DNA of 64,000 bases from Lactuca virosa (GCA_928212115.1 CAKMRJ010005745.1:69239586-69303585), one strand, 5' to 3'; positions 37,001 to 47,388 are shown, counted from the first letter of the stretch. Notes: generated from the letters alone by a model not told the origin. Program-made: numbers and translations.

Positions 37001-37649
37001 CTATGGTAGATGGACCGCAGAGATCAATGTGCAATAGCTCCAGTGGTTCAGAAATTGAAGAGTCCATTACCAGAGGGTGACTTGCTTTGGACTGTTTACC
37101 ACATTCACAAGCCGGACAAAGAGTATCGTTGCCGAATTTGAGAATAAGGAGACCTCTGACTAGTTCTCCTGTGACCAAGTTGTTGATGTACCTGAAATTG
37201 AGATGAGCTAGCTTGCTGTGCCATAGCCAGCTGACTTCGGATATAGCTTTGGACAGGAAACACAACTGCGGTCTGCCAATGATCAGAGAAACATCCAAAG
37301 GATACATGGTACCTTCGGATCTGGATTTGATCAGACAGGTGTTTCTGTCACTAGTCATTACATAACAGAACTGATCATCAAATTCAACCCGATGTCCTAC
37401 CTTACATAGTTGGCCTACAGTGATGAGATTGTGTTTAAGGCTTTCTACATAGGCAACCTTCTGAATAGAGAAATTCCCCGTAGTGAGAACACCGTAACCT
37501 CGGATGACCCCATTCACATTGTTGCCGAATGTGACATTTCCACCATTGCATATAGGCCTGAAATCCCGAAGGTATTCTAACCTTCCGGTCATGTGCAAGG
37601 AGCAGGCACTGTCAATTAACCATTCTTCTTCTTGTTCCTCCTTGCACAA
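34081..37649 (-). pseudogene. pol: 13 kb Copia pol: protease-integrase-RT-RNase H
   Basis: Protease is visible at 37649-37560 as WLIDSACSLHMTG, where the family normally has D-S/T-G, so the catalytic Gly is changed to Ala. Preintegrase (LWHSKLAHLNFRYI) and integrase (HIDLCGPS, VDDFTRFTWVFFL, SIRSDNGTEF) are open to 35925. A gap with frameshifts follows (35339-35924), then RT at 35338-34800 (HQMDVKSAFLNGELKEEV, YGLKQAPRAWY, VQIYVDDIIFGS with intact YVDD). A frameshift at about 34970 is followed by RNase H to about 34090 (SRPDIVFATG, DADHAGCRLDRKSTSG, TAEAEYV). Confidence 0.92.
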
Positions 37650-40600
37650 AGCCTGAGAATTATACGGTTAGTTTAGGCATCCAAACTAGTTTGGAGCCTG
37701 GGGCAATTGGTGAATTGCAGAATGATGCATGGACCGAGGTTGCAGGGACGAGTCTCTTGTCAACTTTTAATCCTAGTCCTGGATGTTTGTGCAGAATTGG
37801 AGTGTTGTGAGTTTTCGAAAAAGTACGAGGTTTCTGACTCCGACTAGATTTGACATAGGATGAATCTTTTTGACAACTATACTGACATTTACAAAAAGAG
37901 ATTTTGTCTTTTGATCTGACACTATGCTTGGTCAGCGGTCTATAGGATGAATTGGACTTGTTACCGGTCCGAGGTTGGTAATCCCTGACATGAAAGTTGT
38001 TGGATTTTGAAAAAGTTTGTTTTTGAAAAGGTTTAGCACGTGCAAATCTTTAAGGCCTTTTTGGTGGATTTGGTAGAATACCCTTCCATTTGTTGAAATT
38101 GTGACGTGACTTTGAAAGTGTTGGAGTGGGTAAAATCCCTTTCCATTTAGGATCATTTGAGGAATAGACCTGAAAACCATTGTTTTGAAAAGACTGAACA
38201 CCCTTTTGGGTTGTTTCAGAAGAAGTAGGAATGACTTTTGAAGCTGGACTTTCCCTTTTGTTTGTTTTCTTGGTGGGAGAGTTTTTTGAAAAGTAGTGTG
38301 AGAAAACAAATTTTTCTGGACTCTTGGACTTTGGAATTCTGACATGCTTCTTATTTTTTGAAAAAGTGTGTCTATTTGTGCCTCGAGATCTAATTTCCTC
38401 TTTGAAGGCCTTCTCTTGGCCAAGGATTTTGGTGAACCGCAGTCATTGTTGTTCAACTGCGGTTTCCTGGAATTCTTAGAATGATTTTGAAAACGTGGGC
38501 TTGAGTCATCCGAACTTGAAGATTCTGGGGTCTGTGAGCATTGACGCACTTCAAAGTTCTCTATAGGTAATTCATGATGAATCGCCTGAAGGGGTCACAG
38601 TTCCTTTTACTGAGGACTGCGGTAGTGAAGATTTGACTACTGCAGAGTAAGTCTTAGTTGGGACTTCAGTGGGACTCTTGAGGGATTTTTGACTATAGTG
38701 TGAGACACTGCGGTCTAAGGGCAGAGATGGAAAGTCTTTTGAGACTTCAGGGCCCTCAATGACAAATTCTTCATCAACTACGGATGAGGTTTGAGAATTT
38801 GGATAAATGGTGCCACAGATAGGAATTTGATCACTTGTGTGACCCAAAACCTCAGGCACAATTTCCTCAATGACACAATTATTGCTTAGATTATGGAGTC
38901 TACCGAAGTGAGTTTTGATGTCTTCGGGGAAGGTCTTGTCATTGACTGGGAAATGAAATTCTCGGTCTGGAGGGACATACAGTCTGTCTTTGTTGAACCA
39001 GGGTGAGGAATCCATTGCGGTAGGATATCCATTTGACCAACCCCAATTGTATGTATTGTCCACAGTGCCATTATTTACTAAATTTTCAATAGCTTCACTT
39101 TCATTGAACAATTTTTCGATTAAAAGATTTAAGCATACAATTTCACTATGAGCTAAATCTTTCTGGTTCAAAGCTATCTCTAATTGTGTTTCACTCAGCA
39201 TTCTTGCATCTTTCTCCAACTCTAAGTCTTTTTCTAACATAGCCATTTTGAGTCTTTTGTTATCCAGGCGTTCTATCATATGGAACATTTCTTGGGACGC
39301 AATATTCTTCTCATCTAAGGCTTTGTTATAGTCTGTAAGGACGGCAGCACAAGTGTCATTAAGATCATCTATGTATGGTTGACAGTAATGCATGCTATAG
39401 TTTAGAGTTTGGATCATGAGTTTTACCTGTTCGACGATGCTTAGAGTTCCATCCTTTTCTATGTAGCAGTAGTTCTTTTCCAGCTTTGTAGACTCATCAT
39501 CATCCGCAGTTGCCAGCATGCAGATTTTCCCTTTTCCTTTGACACTGCTGATGGCTTCATCTTCATCTCCGAATGACCAAACTTGATGGTCTCTTTTGAC
39601 ATGGGCTACGTATGCCCTTGCCTTTTCCTTATCTTCCAACTCTTGAGCCATTCTAAGATAGAATGCTCTGTCTTTTACTACATTGGCCTTATAATCTCTT
39701 GCAAAGTGATTCTCTTTGTTGCATTTGTGACAAATCACAATATCAGTCTTGTCTTCAGAGGTAGTAACTGAGTCAGTGGTTGGAGTAGACTGCGGTACCT
39801 CCTTTGGTTGAGAATTTTTGAGATTGTGGTGGTGGATGAGAACCTTTTGGATAACGAGAATGATTATTCTGTGGACTGAAGTTACGGTTGAATGGAGGTT
39901 TGTTGAAATGTTGATTCTTGCGGTAGGAAGGAGGTGGTAGACGGTTGAACTGTTGGATAACCAGAGCGATAGCCTTCTGAAATTCTTCTTCATCGTCATA
40001 CTCTGAATCTGCTTCGTATGACTGCGGTGGAGTGTCATACGAGGAAGAGTAGGATGACTGCGGTGGGGCTTGTGCTATGAGAGCAAGTGGTCCTCCGAAG
40101 TCAGCACAGTCTTTGAGTACGGTGGATTCTTGCGCTTGCAACTCTCCATAGAGCTTGTAGAGTGACAAAGAGTGAATATTTCTATCGCCCTAGAGTATCA
40201 TCTTAGCCGTAGTCCAATGTCTTCCCAAACCATTAAGAAACTGAAGATTTTTTTCATGGTTACTGCGGATGGTGCCCGCATTGGATAACTTGGTGACTAT
40301 CAGGTTGAACCTTTTGAAGGAATCTTCCAAGATTTCTCCGGTATGAGCTTTGAAGTTGTTGAACTCATTGAGTGCGGTAGGAAGTCTCTTGTCTTGTGCT
40401 TGTTCTGAGCCTTCGTACAGATTCTTGAGAACTTCCCAGATCTCTTTTGCTGATTTGCAATTTATGATAATATCGAAGTTGTTAGGAGCAACTCCACAGG
40501 AGATTTCATAAAAAACAACAGCATCATTTTTCATTTTATCGAGATCATCCTTGGTGGGACGGCTCATGACTGGTGTCCTCCTCCTAGTCTGGTTGTAGCG

Positions 40601-40794
40601 CCGTCAGTTTGGACTGGTGTAAGGACTGGGACATGAGGTCCTTCTTCTACGGATCGCCATACATCTCTACCAAGTCTCCTTAAGTATCTTTCCATTCTTT
40701 GTGACCAGTGATGATATTCATTTGCTACCAGTATTGGGGCTCGGTTAGAACCACCAACATTGTTGGAAACGTTCAGAGATAACGATTGTGCCAT
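37650..40794 (-). pseudogene. gag: 13 kb Copia gag with coiled-coil extension
   Basis: Starts at 40794 (MAQSLSLNVSNN). A DUF4219/UBN2-type capsid region covers 40794-40190 (EYHHWSQRMERYLRR, CKSAKEIWEVLKNLYEGS) with breaks at 40564 and 40190. A Pro/Asn/Ser-rich linker follows. The single zinc knuckle near 39730 reads CHKCNKENHFARDY: the last Cys is Tyr. A long extension (39680-38600) contains a coiled coil (KDLELEKDARMLSETQLE) and is followed by a Ser/Lys-rich spacer to protease. Extended coiled-coil gags are known in Sireviruses. Confidence 0.85.
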
Positions 40795-40881
40795 TTGAAA
40801 TTGTTTTTTTTTAAGAAATGAGCTTTAGTGGTATAGAAGGCCTTTTGAAAATCAGAGTTCCGTTTTCAAAAAGCAACCACT

Positions 40882-40896
40882 ATGGCTCTGATACCA
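40882..40896 (-). other. 13 kb Copia primer binding site
   Basis: TGGTATCAGAGCCAT on the minus strand, two bases after the LTR end. Complementary to initiator tRNA-Met. Confidence 0.95.
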
Positions 40897-40898
40897 AT

Positions 40899-41550
40899 TG
40901 TTGAGAGAAAAACTTAGAGACACACTTGAACAAACGTTAGAACAAGTAGTATTGCGGAATAGTTAATCTCGAAGGATCTAAAAGCTCAACAATAATATTA
41001 ATAAGTTAGAGAGTTAGTTGCGGAAAAGTAAAAGTAATAGAAATGACATCAATGATTATATCAAGTATACACTTAAGTTGATTCATAACATGGAATGCAT
41101 TCAAACCAAGTTAATAAGGAAGATCAAACTTAATGATTAAGTCACAGAAGACTTGCTCCGGAGAGAGGTTATAATCAGTTATGTTCTAGTAAGAATTGAG
41201 AGTAACAAGTGATGCGTAGATAGAGGGAAAGAAAATATAACTTCATAGAAGTGTATTCAGAATAGATAGATGCGTGTAAGTGTTTGAATACAAAGAGAAT
41301 GAGCTCTATTTATAGAGACTCACGATGTACACTAGATTACCTCTCTAAGAGTAGCCATGCAAGGCATACTGGACAAAAGAGAGTGTTACAATAAAAGACA
41401 AGTAAAGTAATCTAGTTAAGTGACTGCGGTAGGAAGAGACTCCAGTCGCGGTTGCTGATGAAGAAGTTGAGTGCGGGTGCTGGATGGCTGTGGTAGCTGA
41501 AGAGGTTGCGGTAGCTGTAGTTCAAGAGGGTCACTTTTTATGATTCAACA
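40899..41550 (-). repeat. 13 kb Copia 5' LTR
   Basis: 652 bp. On the minus strand it starts TGTTGAATCATAAAAAG and ends TTTTTCTCTCAACA. It matches 28568-29205 with a small insertion near 41050-41080. Confidence 0.95.
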
Positions 41551-41555
41551 TTTAC
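41551..41555. repeat. Target-site duplication TTTAC, right
   Basis: Second copy of the TTTAC at 28563-28567. Confidence 0.85.
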
Positions 41556-41715
41556 TTTTGGATTCAATCTTTTGTGAATCACTACTTTGTAAACACTTTA
41601 ATATTAATACAATGGTTGTTTGTTACTTTGATTACTATGATACATGTCTTGTGATACTAAACATGACGTCCTCCGCCCCCGAATGTTTCCACCGTTCCGG
41701 TTTGGGGGTGTGACA
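41556..41715 (+). repeat. Solo LTR, right part
   Basis: Continuation of the solo LTR after the nested Copia. Ends GGGGGTGTGACA and is followed by the CCATA duplication at 41716-41720. Confidence 0.85.
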
Positions 41716-41720
41716 CCATA

Positions 41721-42023
41721 TGTATGCTTCAAATTTTAACAAAAAATACAGTGAGGTTAAGAAAAATTTCTAAAGATGTATTCAAAGGGATGCAAAAATG
41801 AATGTTGTTCAAAATAAGTGTAGAACGTTAATGAGGATTGTCAGTATTTAGGATTTGGAAAGTAATTAGGATCTAGACACAAATATATGCATTGAGGTGA
41901 AACGTAATTGATGAATTCAAATTAGGTTATTTTGTGTGATGTTGGTGGGCAGGGTTTTGCTGTAGTGTTATTAAAACGAAATCATAATGAATCTGGTTTT
42001 GCTTGGGGACAAGCAAAATAATA
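41721..42023 (+). other. Athila/Tat-like element, right internal part
   Basis: Non-coding sequence that joins to the internal region ending at 25334 once the nested insertions are removed. Ends in GGGGACAAGCAAAATAATAG. Confidence 0.7.
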
Positions 42024-42036
42024 GTGTGGGGTATTT
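42024..42036 (+). other. Polypurine-like tract of the Athila/Tat-like element
   Basis: GTGTGGGGTATTT directly before the LTR start TGATATGATC. It resembles the AAGTGTGGGGGA tract usual for Athila/Tat. Confidence 0.7.
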
Positions 42037-42768
42037 TGATATGATCTTATTTAGCTATAAAAATTTGGCCATTATCTTAATATATTGGAGTAAAAATGTT
42101 ATATTTTAAAATATATGATACTTAATATGATTTAAAAATGTTCAATTAGAGTTAAAATCAGAACTGGGATGCAAAAGCAGGAGAACGGAGCTGAAAAGAC
42201 GCAAAAAGGATGTTACTGCCAACTTGACCCCTCGTCAGTGTTTTGAACATATCTCATGACTCATAACTTCGATTAACGTGATTCAAAATGTTCTAGAAAC
42301 TAGAAAAAATTCAGAGAACTTTCATGTTTTGAGAAAATTAAGATTCCCAGTTTCCACACTGTGGAAAAGCATTTCCACAGTGTTGCAAATCAAAAATTTT
42401 TGTGCACGGGAAGATTCTATCTGGCACGGTGTGGCAATCCTTTCTCCACACCGACGTGATGCTGTAACCCACAAATAGAGCCAAAAATTAGCCCCATTAA
42501 AGTATTTTCAACCCTAATTCTCCATGCCGTGTTATTGATTTGTTAGAGATTTAGTAATAAAAACCCATTTTTTCTAGTTTCTTGTATTTATTATAACGTA
42601 TAATCAAATATTCCAATATTAATTCACTATCATTCACCTTGAGTTCGATAGTCTTGCTTATCAAAACTATACTATGCTCGATCAGGTTCACTGTCTGTAA
42701 GGTGTGGTTTAGATGTGATAGACTAGGAATTATAAATAAAAACTTAGTGCATTAAAAATAACACATCA
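42037..42768 (+). repeat. 3' LTR of the Athila/Tat-like element, internally deleted
   Basis: Matches both ends of 21594-23061 but lacks about 740 bp of the middle; the junction lies near 42528. Contains CCACACTGTGG (42353-42363), a changed form of the CCACGNCGTGG word. Followed by CACTC at 42769-42773. Confidence 0.88.
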
Positions 42769-42773
42769 CACTC

Positions 42774-43184
42774 TGGTCTCTCCTTTTTATGAAAAATTTG
42801 AGATAAGTTCATGTTAAGCTTATATGGACAATAATCTTCATAAGTTTTTTGGAGCTCACGTTCCATAGTTGTAATCATAATACAAGAGACATTAGTGACA
42901 TCATCCACGTGCTAATGATAATCAGCAATCTCCTCAGAAGTGGTAGTTTCTTTGTTGATTTTTGGAATTAGAATATTGACAACATCCTCTTTGTTCTTGT
43001 AGCGAAGCATCATCTTCAGATTTCTCATCCAGTCCATGTAGTTTAGACCAAAAAGCTTTTCCTTTGCAAGGACCGATAGTAGAGTGAAATTTTGGTTTGA
43101 TGGAGGAGGAAGATGAGGAGGAGGAGGTAGTTCACCACTTAAATACATCTCTGAAAAAGACAAGATTTTAATTAGTTGATTCAA
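42774..43184 (-). pseudogene. gag: Copia A gag, N-terminal part
   Basis: Starts at 43184 (MNQLIKILSFSEMYL) with a Pro-rich segment, then the gag N-terminal motif (LFGLNYMDWMRNLKMMLRYKN). A stop is met at 42912; another frame continues to the insertion point, where 21588 takes over. Confidence 0.8.
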
Positions 43185-43409
43185 TACTTAATATTTTAAC
43201 CCAATTATTTCTCAATGATAGGATACAATAATGCAATTCGAAATTAAGAAAAGGGATGCAGGAATCTAATCACAACTTCATTTAAGGTAGGTCGTGAACG
43301 TTACCAATTTCAATCTATATGAAATTCCTATATCATTTGAGATGAATTGAATCTTATCAATGGCACGTTTAATCTCAGATTATGCTCTTTAATTTGTGAC
43401 TGGGATAAT
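43185..43409 (-). other. Copia A leader, truncated
   Basis: Leader sequence related to that of C1/C2 (55380-55640). It is cut at 43409 by the LTR fragment, so the PBS and 5' LTR of Copia A are missing. Confidence 0.7.
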
Positions 43410-44240
43410 TGTAACACCCGTGTTCCCAGGTTTTTTCATTTTCGGCTTAATGTATAAAATAATTGCAAATTTGGTTCTTATGTGGGGCGTACCCTATGGG
43501 TACACTGGGCGTAGTTCATTAAAGGTGTCAAGGACTCCTTTGGGTATGTTGGGCGTACATGAGAAGTACGTAGGGCGTACTCACACTGATGCCAAACCCT
43601 AATTTTTAGGGTTTAGACCCTATTTAAAGGACTTTATGACCTTGAGACCTCCCTTACCTTCAGCCTCTAATCCTTCATTCTATTATTTTGAAAACTTAAT
43701 CCTTGAGAGCTTTTTTTGGACCTTTAGAGTGTTCTTGAAACCTTGTGGAAGAAGAAGTTCATCATGAGTGATTGATGAGCATAGAGCTTGTTGATCCAGA
43801 GTTTTCATTTCTTTTGCCAACTTCTGGAGGTATAAAGTTCTCACCTTTATGGTTCTATGGTTTACATGTAGGCTAGAGACTTGTTTTGTATAACATTTGG
43901 TCCTATGGTTTGGTCCTTGTGAGTAAAAGCTACACCAAAGATTTAGATTATCATTTCTTAGTGTTTTTGAGATTATTATGTTATAGAAATGGGATCTTGG
44001 TTGCTACCTTTCTTCCATACAAGTTTATGAGCCGTTTAAAGGATGATAGCAAGCCAGGGTTTGGTTTTTGGCTTTACCAAGCCTTGGAAAGGCATAAACT
44101 TAGGAACTTTATGATTTTGAACGTTCATTAGGTTTAGATTTGAAGATTGGACGTTAGGTCTTAATGGATTAAGAGTTTAAAATGGAGTTTGGGAACTGGT
44201 TGAGTACGCACTGTGTAAATCTGGGTATGCAACGCATACC
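43410..44240 (+). repeat. Truncated LTR fragment, GGGCGTAC family
   Basis: Starts TGTAACACCC like a gypsy LTR. Contains CTATTTAAAGGAC (near 43619), also found in the G2 LTRs, and three short inverted repeats: GTACCCTATGGGTAC (43489-43503), 43565-43581 with six-base arms AGTACG/CGTACT, and GGTATGCAACGCATACC (44224-44240). It ends abruptly where Copia C1 pol sequence begins. Confidence 0.7.
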
Positions 44241-45023
44241 TTAAGTTGTAGTGTTCTAGGTGGCGTCAATTGTGAAACAATCCCACATTCCTTAAGATAG
44301 TCTAGGAACTCGATACTAAGATACTCACCACCCCGATCGGATCAGAGCATCTTTATCTTCCTATCCATCTGATACTCCACTTCTTGTTTAAACTCTTTAA
44401 ATCTTTCAAAGGTTTCTGACTTATGTTTGATTAAGTAGATATAGCCATATCTGTTGTAATCATCAATAAAAGTCACATAGAAGCGGTTAGCATCCCTTGT
44501 GGCGGTTCAGAAAGGTCCACACACATTGGTGTGTACGAGATCTAACAAACCCTCACCCCTTTCACAAGTACCAGTGAAGGGTGATTTAGTTATCTTTCCA
44601 AGCAAACAAGATTCGCAAGTGTCATCCAACCTTAAGTCGAATGACTCCAAGACACCAACCTTTTGGAGTTCGCCTATGCGCTTCTTGTTGACACGCCCAA
44701 GACGACAATGCCACAAGCATGCCTTATCTAGATGATTGGAAGAATCAATGTACAACACATTATTTCCTAAGTTATCTACAACCATCACAGTTTCATATAC
44801 ACCATTACAAGGTAATGCTTTAAATTAAAAAACACCATTATAAAAAGCATTAATAGCACCAATTTCATTATCAAATGAAAAACTAAAACCTTGTTTATAC
44901 AAACCATGAAAGGAAATAACATTTCTCGCCATTTCAGATGAGTAGCAACAATTATTCAAATCTAATTCTAACCCACTACTAAGCAATAAAGAATAAACTC
45001 CAATCTTGGTGACAGGTGAAACC
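44241..45023 (-). pseudogene. pol: Copia C1 pol fragment (protease end, preintegrase, integrase start)
   Basis: Nearly identical to 57217-58000 of C2. The open part at 44788-44507 has the preintegrase motif LWHCRLGRVNKKRIG and a CESCLLGKITKSPF zinc-type region; integrase follows, broken by stops. It is cut on the left at 44241. On the right it continues at 54305 after G2. Confidence 0.88.
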
Positions 45024-45028
45024 TTCCT
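45024..45028. repeat. Target-site duplication TTCCT, left
   Basis: TTCCT precedes the G2 LTR start TGTAACATCCC. The second copy is 54300-54304. The uninterrupted C2 copy has a single TTCCT at this place. Confidence 0.92.
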
Positions 45029-45087
45029 TGTAACATCCCAAATTTCAGAAATATGATATAAGGGCTTAAAGTGTACATTGAAGAAGC

Positions 45088-46112
45088 TACTCGACGAGTA
45101 GGTGCGAGTACTCGTCGAGTCGGATCGGGTTTTGGTCGCGAATTAAGTTACCAACTCGCCGAGTCGGAAGCTGGACTCGACGAGTTTGTGCTGGGAAGAG
45201 AAAACCCTAATCTCAGGGCTTGCACCCTATTTAAAGGACCTTAAGTCCTCACCTCAGCCTCTTTGTCAACCCTTGAGAGTCAGAAAACCGTATAATCGTG
45301 TATGAGCCTTTGGAGTGAACTTGGAAGCTTTGGAAGGAGATTCTAGCAAAGAAGGCTTGTAAATCAAAGTGTAGAGCATCAACAGATTTGCGTAGATCTG
45401 GAATCTACTTCAGCTTGGGCACATTTTTGAGGTAACAAGCTGTTACCTTGACTCTATTGCATTTATATCTATTCTAGAATGATATTTGGGGCCATTTTGG
45501 CATGGTAAGGATCTAATTCGGGTTAGGGGTCTAGATCTGAGGTTGCTACTTCAGATCTAGACTTGTCTTGGTCCAGAACCTCACAAAGTATCAGCCCTTG
45601 GCTTGTTGGTGAAGCATCATTGTCTTAAACCTTAGCCCTAGAGTGCTTTGGGCTTATAACACCTTGTATTCACGTAAAGTTTGCAACTTTACGTGAGAGT
45701 CATGACCTAGAAGTGTGGATCTACAGTTTGGAGCCCCTGCATGACTCGAAAAGTCTCTGCATGAATAAAGGACTGAAGAGACTCAGCGAGTCTGTTCTTG
45801 GACTCGGCGAGTCTGTTGAAGATAGGCATGAACTCGACGAGTTGGAGGAACAACTCGGCGAGTCTGTTGAAGATTGTCGTGGACTCGGCGAGTCTGTTCT
45901 TGGACTCGGCGAGTCAGAACGCAAAACCCCAACCTCTTCTGGTTAAGACTCAGATCAGTGAGTTGAGTGGTGACTCAGTGAGTTGGTCATGATAGGACTC
46001 AGAGATCGTTAAACTCGACGAGTCATGGAGTGACTCGGCGAGTCGAGTTGTGATATAAGAGTTTTCTGAAGTTGGGAACTCGACGAGTCGACTGGTTGAC
46101 TCGGCGAGTAGA
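45088..46112. repeat. ACTCGNCGAGT word arrays in G2 5' LTR
   Basis: About fourteen exact or one-mismatch copies of ACTCG(A/G/C/T)CGAGT. Four lie upstream of the TATTTAAA site (45088-45192) and about ten lie at 45780-46110. The same arrays are in the 3' LTR at 51993-52095 and 52685-53035. Confidence 0.92.
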
Positions 46113-46284
46113 CTCAATCAGGAAGGTTGACTTTGGCTAGGACTTTGACTTTGACATGTTTGACCTTCAGGGGTGTTATGGTATTTTGGATATTTATGTC
46201 ATGGTTCATTGATGGCATCAGGTGTTGGAGTTTGGAGCAGTGCTTCGGGCCAGTGTTCTCGTGTTTCGTTTCGGCAGTTGCAAG

Positions 46285-47199
46285 GTGAGTTATCCTCACT
46301 ATATCAAAGGGTCTACGGCACCAAGGCCGACCCTTTATCGGATTTGTATTCGGGTATTCGCATGATATACTTATAGGTTTGTTAGATCTGTGTCCTGGTA
46401 GTTAGGACGGTGTTGTGTTTGTGACCGGTTAGGTCGATATCCTTGTTAGGATGTTGTTGTGCTATTATGATTCTGTTAGATCGGTATCCTGGTATATAGG
46501 ATGATGTTATGTTAGTGACCGGTTAGGTCAGTATCCTGGTTAGGATGTTGCTATGCTATTATGATTCTATTAGATCGGTATCCTGGTATATAGGATGATG
46601 TTATGCTAGTTACCAGTTAGGTCAGTATCCTGGTTAGGATGTTGCTATGCTATTATGATTCTGTTAGATCGGTATCCTGGTATATAGGATGATGTTATGC
46701 TAGTGACCGGTTAGGTCAGTATCCTGTTTAGGATGTTGCTATGCTATTATGGTCTGTTAGATTGGTATCCTGGTATCTAGGATGATGCTATGTTAGTGAC
46801 CTGGTTAGATCGGTATCCTGGTTATAAGATGTTGCTATGATTGATGATCTGTTAGATCGGTATGTCTGTTATATATATGCTAGTATATGTTATTTATGTG
46901 CACATGGTTATTGTTGATGGGTGGGTTGAGGCGGGGTCCTGCTTCGTGCGGTTGAGGCCAACATACCCGACGAGCGGTCCGGATAGACTGTGAACCTGCA
47001 TGACGGTCCAGTCATACCGAAGGCTCGAGATAGATCCAGGTAGACTGTAGGCCTTGCAAGGCAGTCCAGTCAAGCTGAGGGTTCATTTTGCATGTTGTTT
47101 TGTAATCGTTGATATGATATGATTATGATTATATGAGGTTGGTATTTTGGGGGCAACTCACTAAGCTTTCAGGCTTACAGTTTCAGTTTATTGTTTCAG
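46285..47199 (+). other. Possible intron inside G2 5' LTR
   Basis: Donor-like CAAG|GTGAGTTATCC and acceptor-like TTGTTTCAG|GTTC. AACTCAC (47155-47161) is the inverted partner of GTGAGTT at the donor. The 3' LTR has the same at 53211-54126. Confidence 0.4.
46381..46866 (+). repeat. 94 bp tandem repeat, about five units
   Basis: Unit starts (GTTAGATC type) are at 46381, 46475, 46569, 46663, 46756 and 46851. Each unit is itself two related half-units of about 47 bp containing GGTATCCTGG and GGTCAGTATCCTGG. Also present at about 53308-53790 in the 3' LTR. Confidence 0.93.
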
Positions 47200-47375
47200 G
47201 TTCAGCGGATGGCCGCGGGGAGGCGAAGGCGTGACCGTACACTTCCTCGATTGATGATTATGATTTCTGGGAAATCTGATGTATAAACTATTTTGAAAAC
47301 AAATTGTAATAACTGAATGGTTTCAAATGATTTAAAAAGTTTTAAATTGGCTCGAATTTTATGGGTGTGACAAGT

Positions 47376-47388
47376 TGGTATCAGAGCC
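47376..47388 (+). other. G2 primer binding site
   Basis: TGGTATCAGAGCC, three bases after the LTR end. Initiator tRNA-Met type. Confidence 0.95.

Larger units (their letters stand above)
28568..41550 (-). mobile_element. 13 kb Copia element with a long extra ORF, nested in the solo LTR
   Basis: Minus-strand order: LTR (41550-40899), PBS, gag with a long coiled-coil extension, protease, integrase, RT, RNase H, extra ORF of about 1.3 kilo-residues, polypurine tract, LTR (29205-28568). The enlarged gag and an ORF after pol recall Sireviruses (inference). TTTAC duplications flank it. All ORFs carry stops or frameshifts. Confidence 0.9.
21594..42768 (+). mobile_element. Non-autonomous Athila/Tat-like LTR element holding nested insertions
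   Basis: Bounded by CACTC duplications. It has related LTRs at both ends, a PBS of the TGGCG...GTCGGGGA type, and a 3' end with GGGGACAAGCAAAAT then TGTGGGG, as in Athila/Tat elements. After subtracting the nested solo LTR and Copia (25335-41715), the internal part is about 2.6 kb and has no gag or pol motif. It must have relied on another element for its proteins. Confidence 0.8.
45029..47372 (+). repeat. G2 5' LTR
   Basis: 2344 bp, TGTAACATCCC to GGGTGTGACA. Order: ACTCGNCGAGT words, CTATTTAAAGGAC (near 45228), a second and larger word cluster (45780-46110), donor-like CAAG|GTGAGT (46281-46290), 94 bp tandem repeats (46381-46866), AACTCAC with hairpin (47155-47176), acceptor-like TTGTTTCAG|G (47191-47199). 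Confidence 0.95.

Noticed and set aside
40882..40896. tRNA-like GGCTCTGATACCA strings (also near 15774 and 60533)
   Set aside because: They are primer binding sites next to LTR ends. No tRNA cloverleaf surrounds them.
45713..45992. Open frames on both strands over the ACTCGNCGAGT array (also 52559-52918)
   Set aside because: Repeats of LGESV or DSPSPRT type come from the palindromic DNA words, and all frames are open because of the repeat. Not a protein gene.
46381..46866. Regular direct repeats as a possible CRISPR-like array
   Set aside because: Units are contiguous and diverged along their whole length, with no unique spacers, inside a plant LTR.
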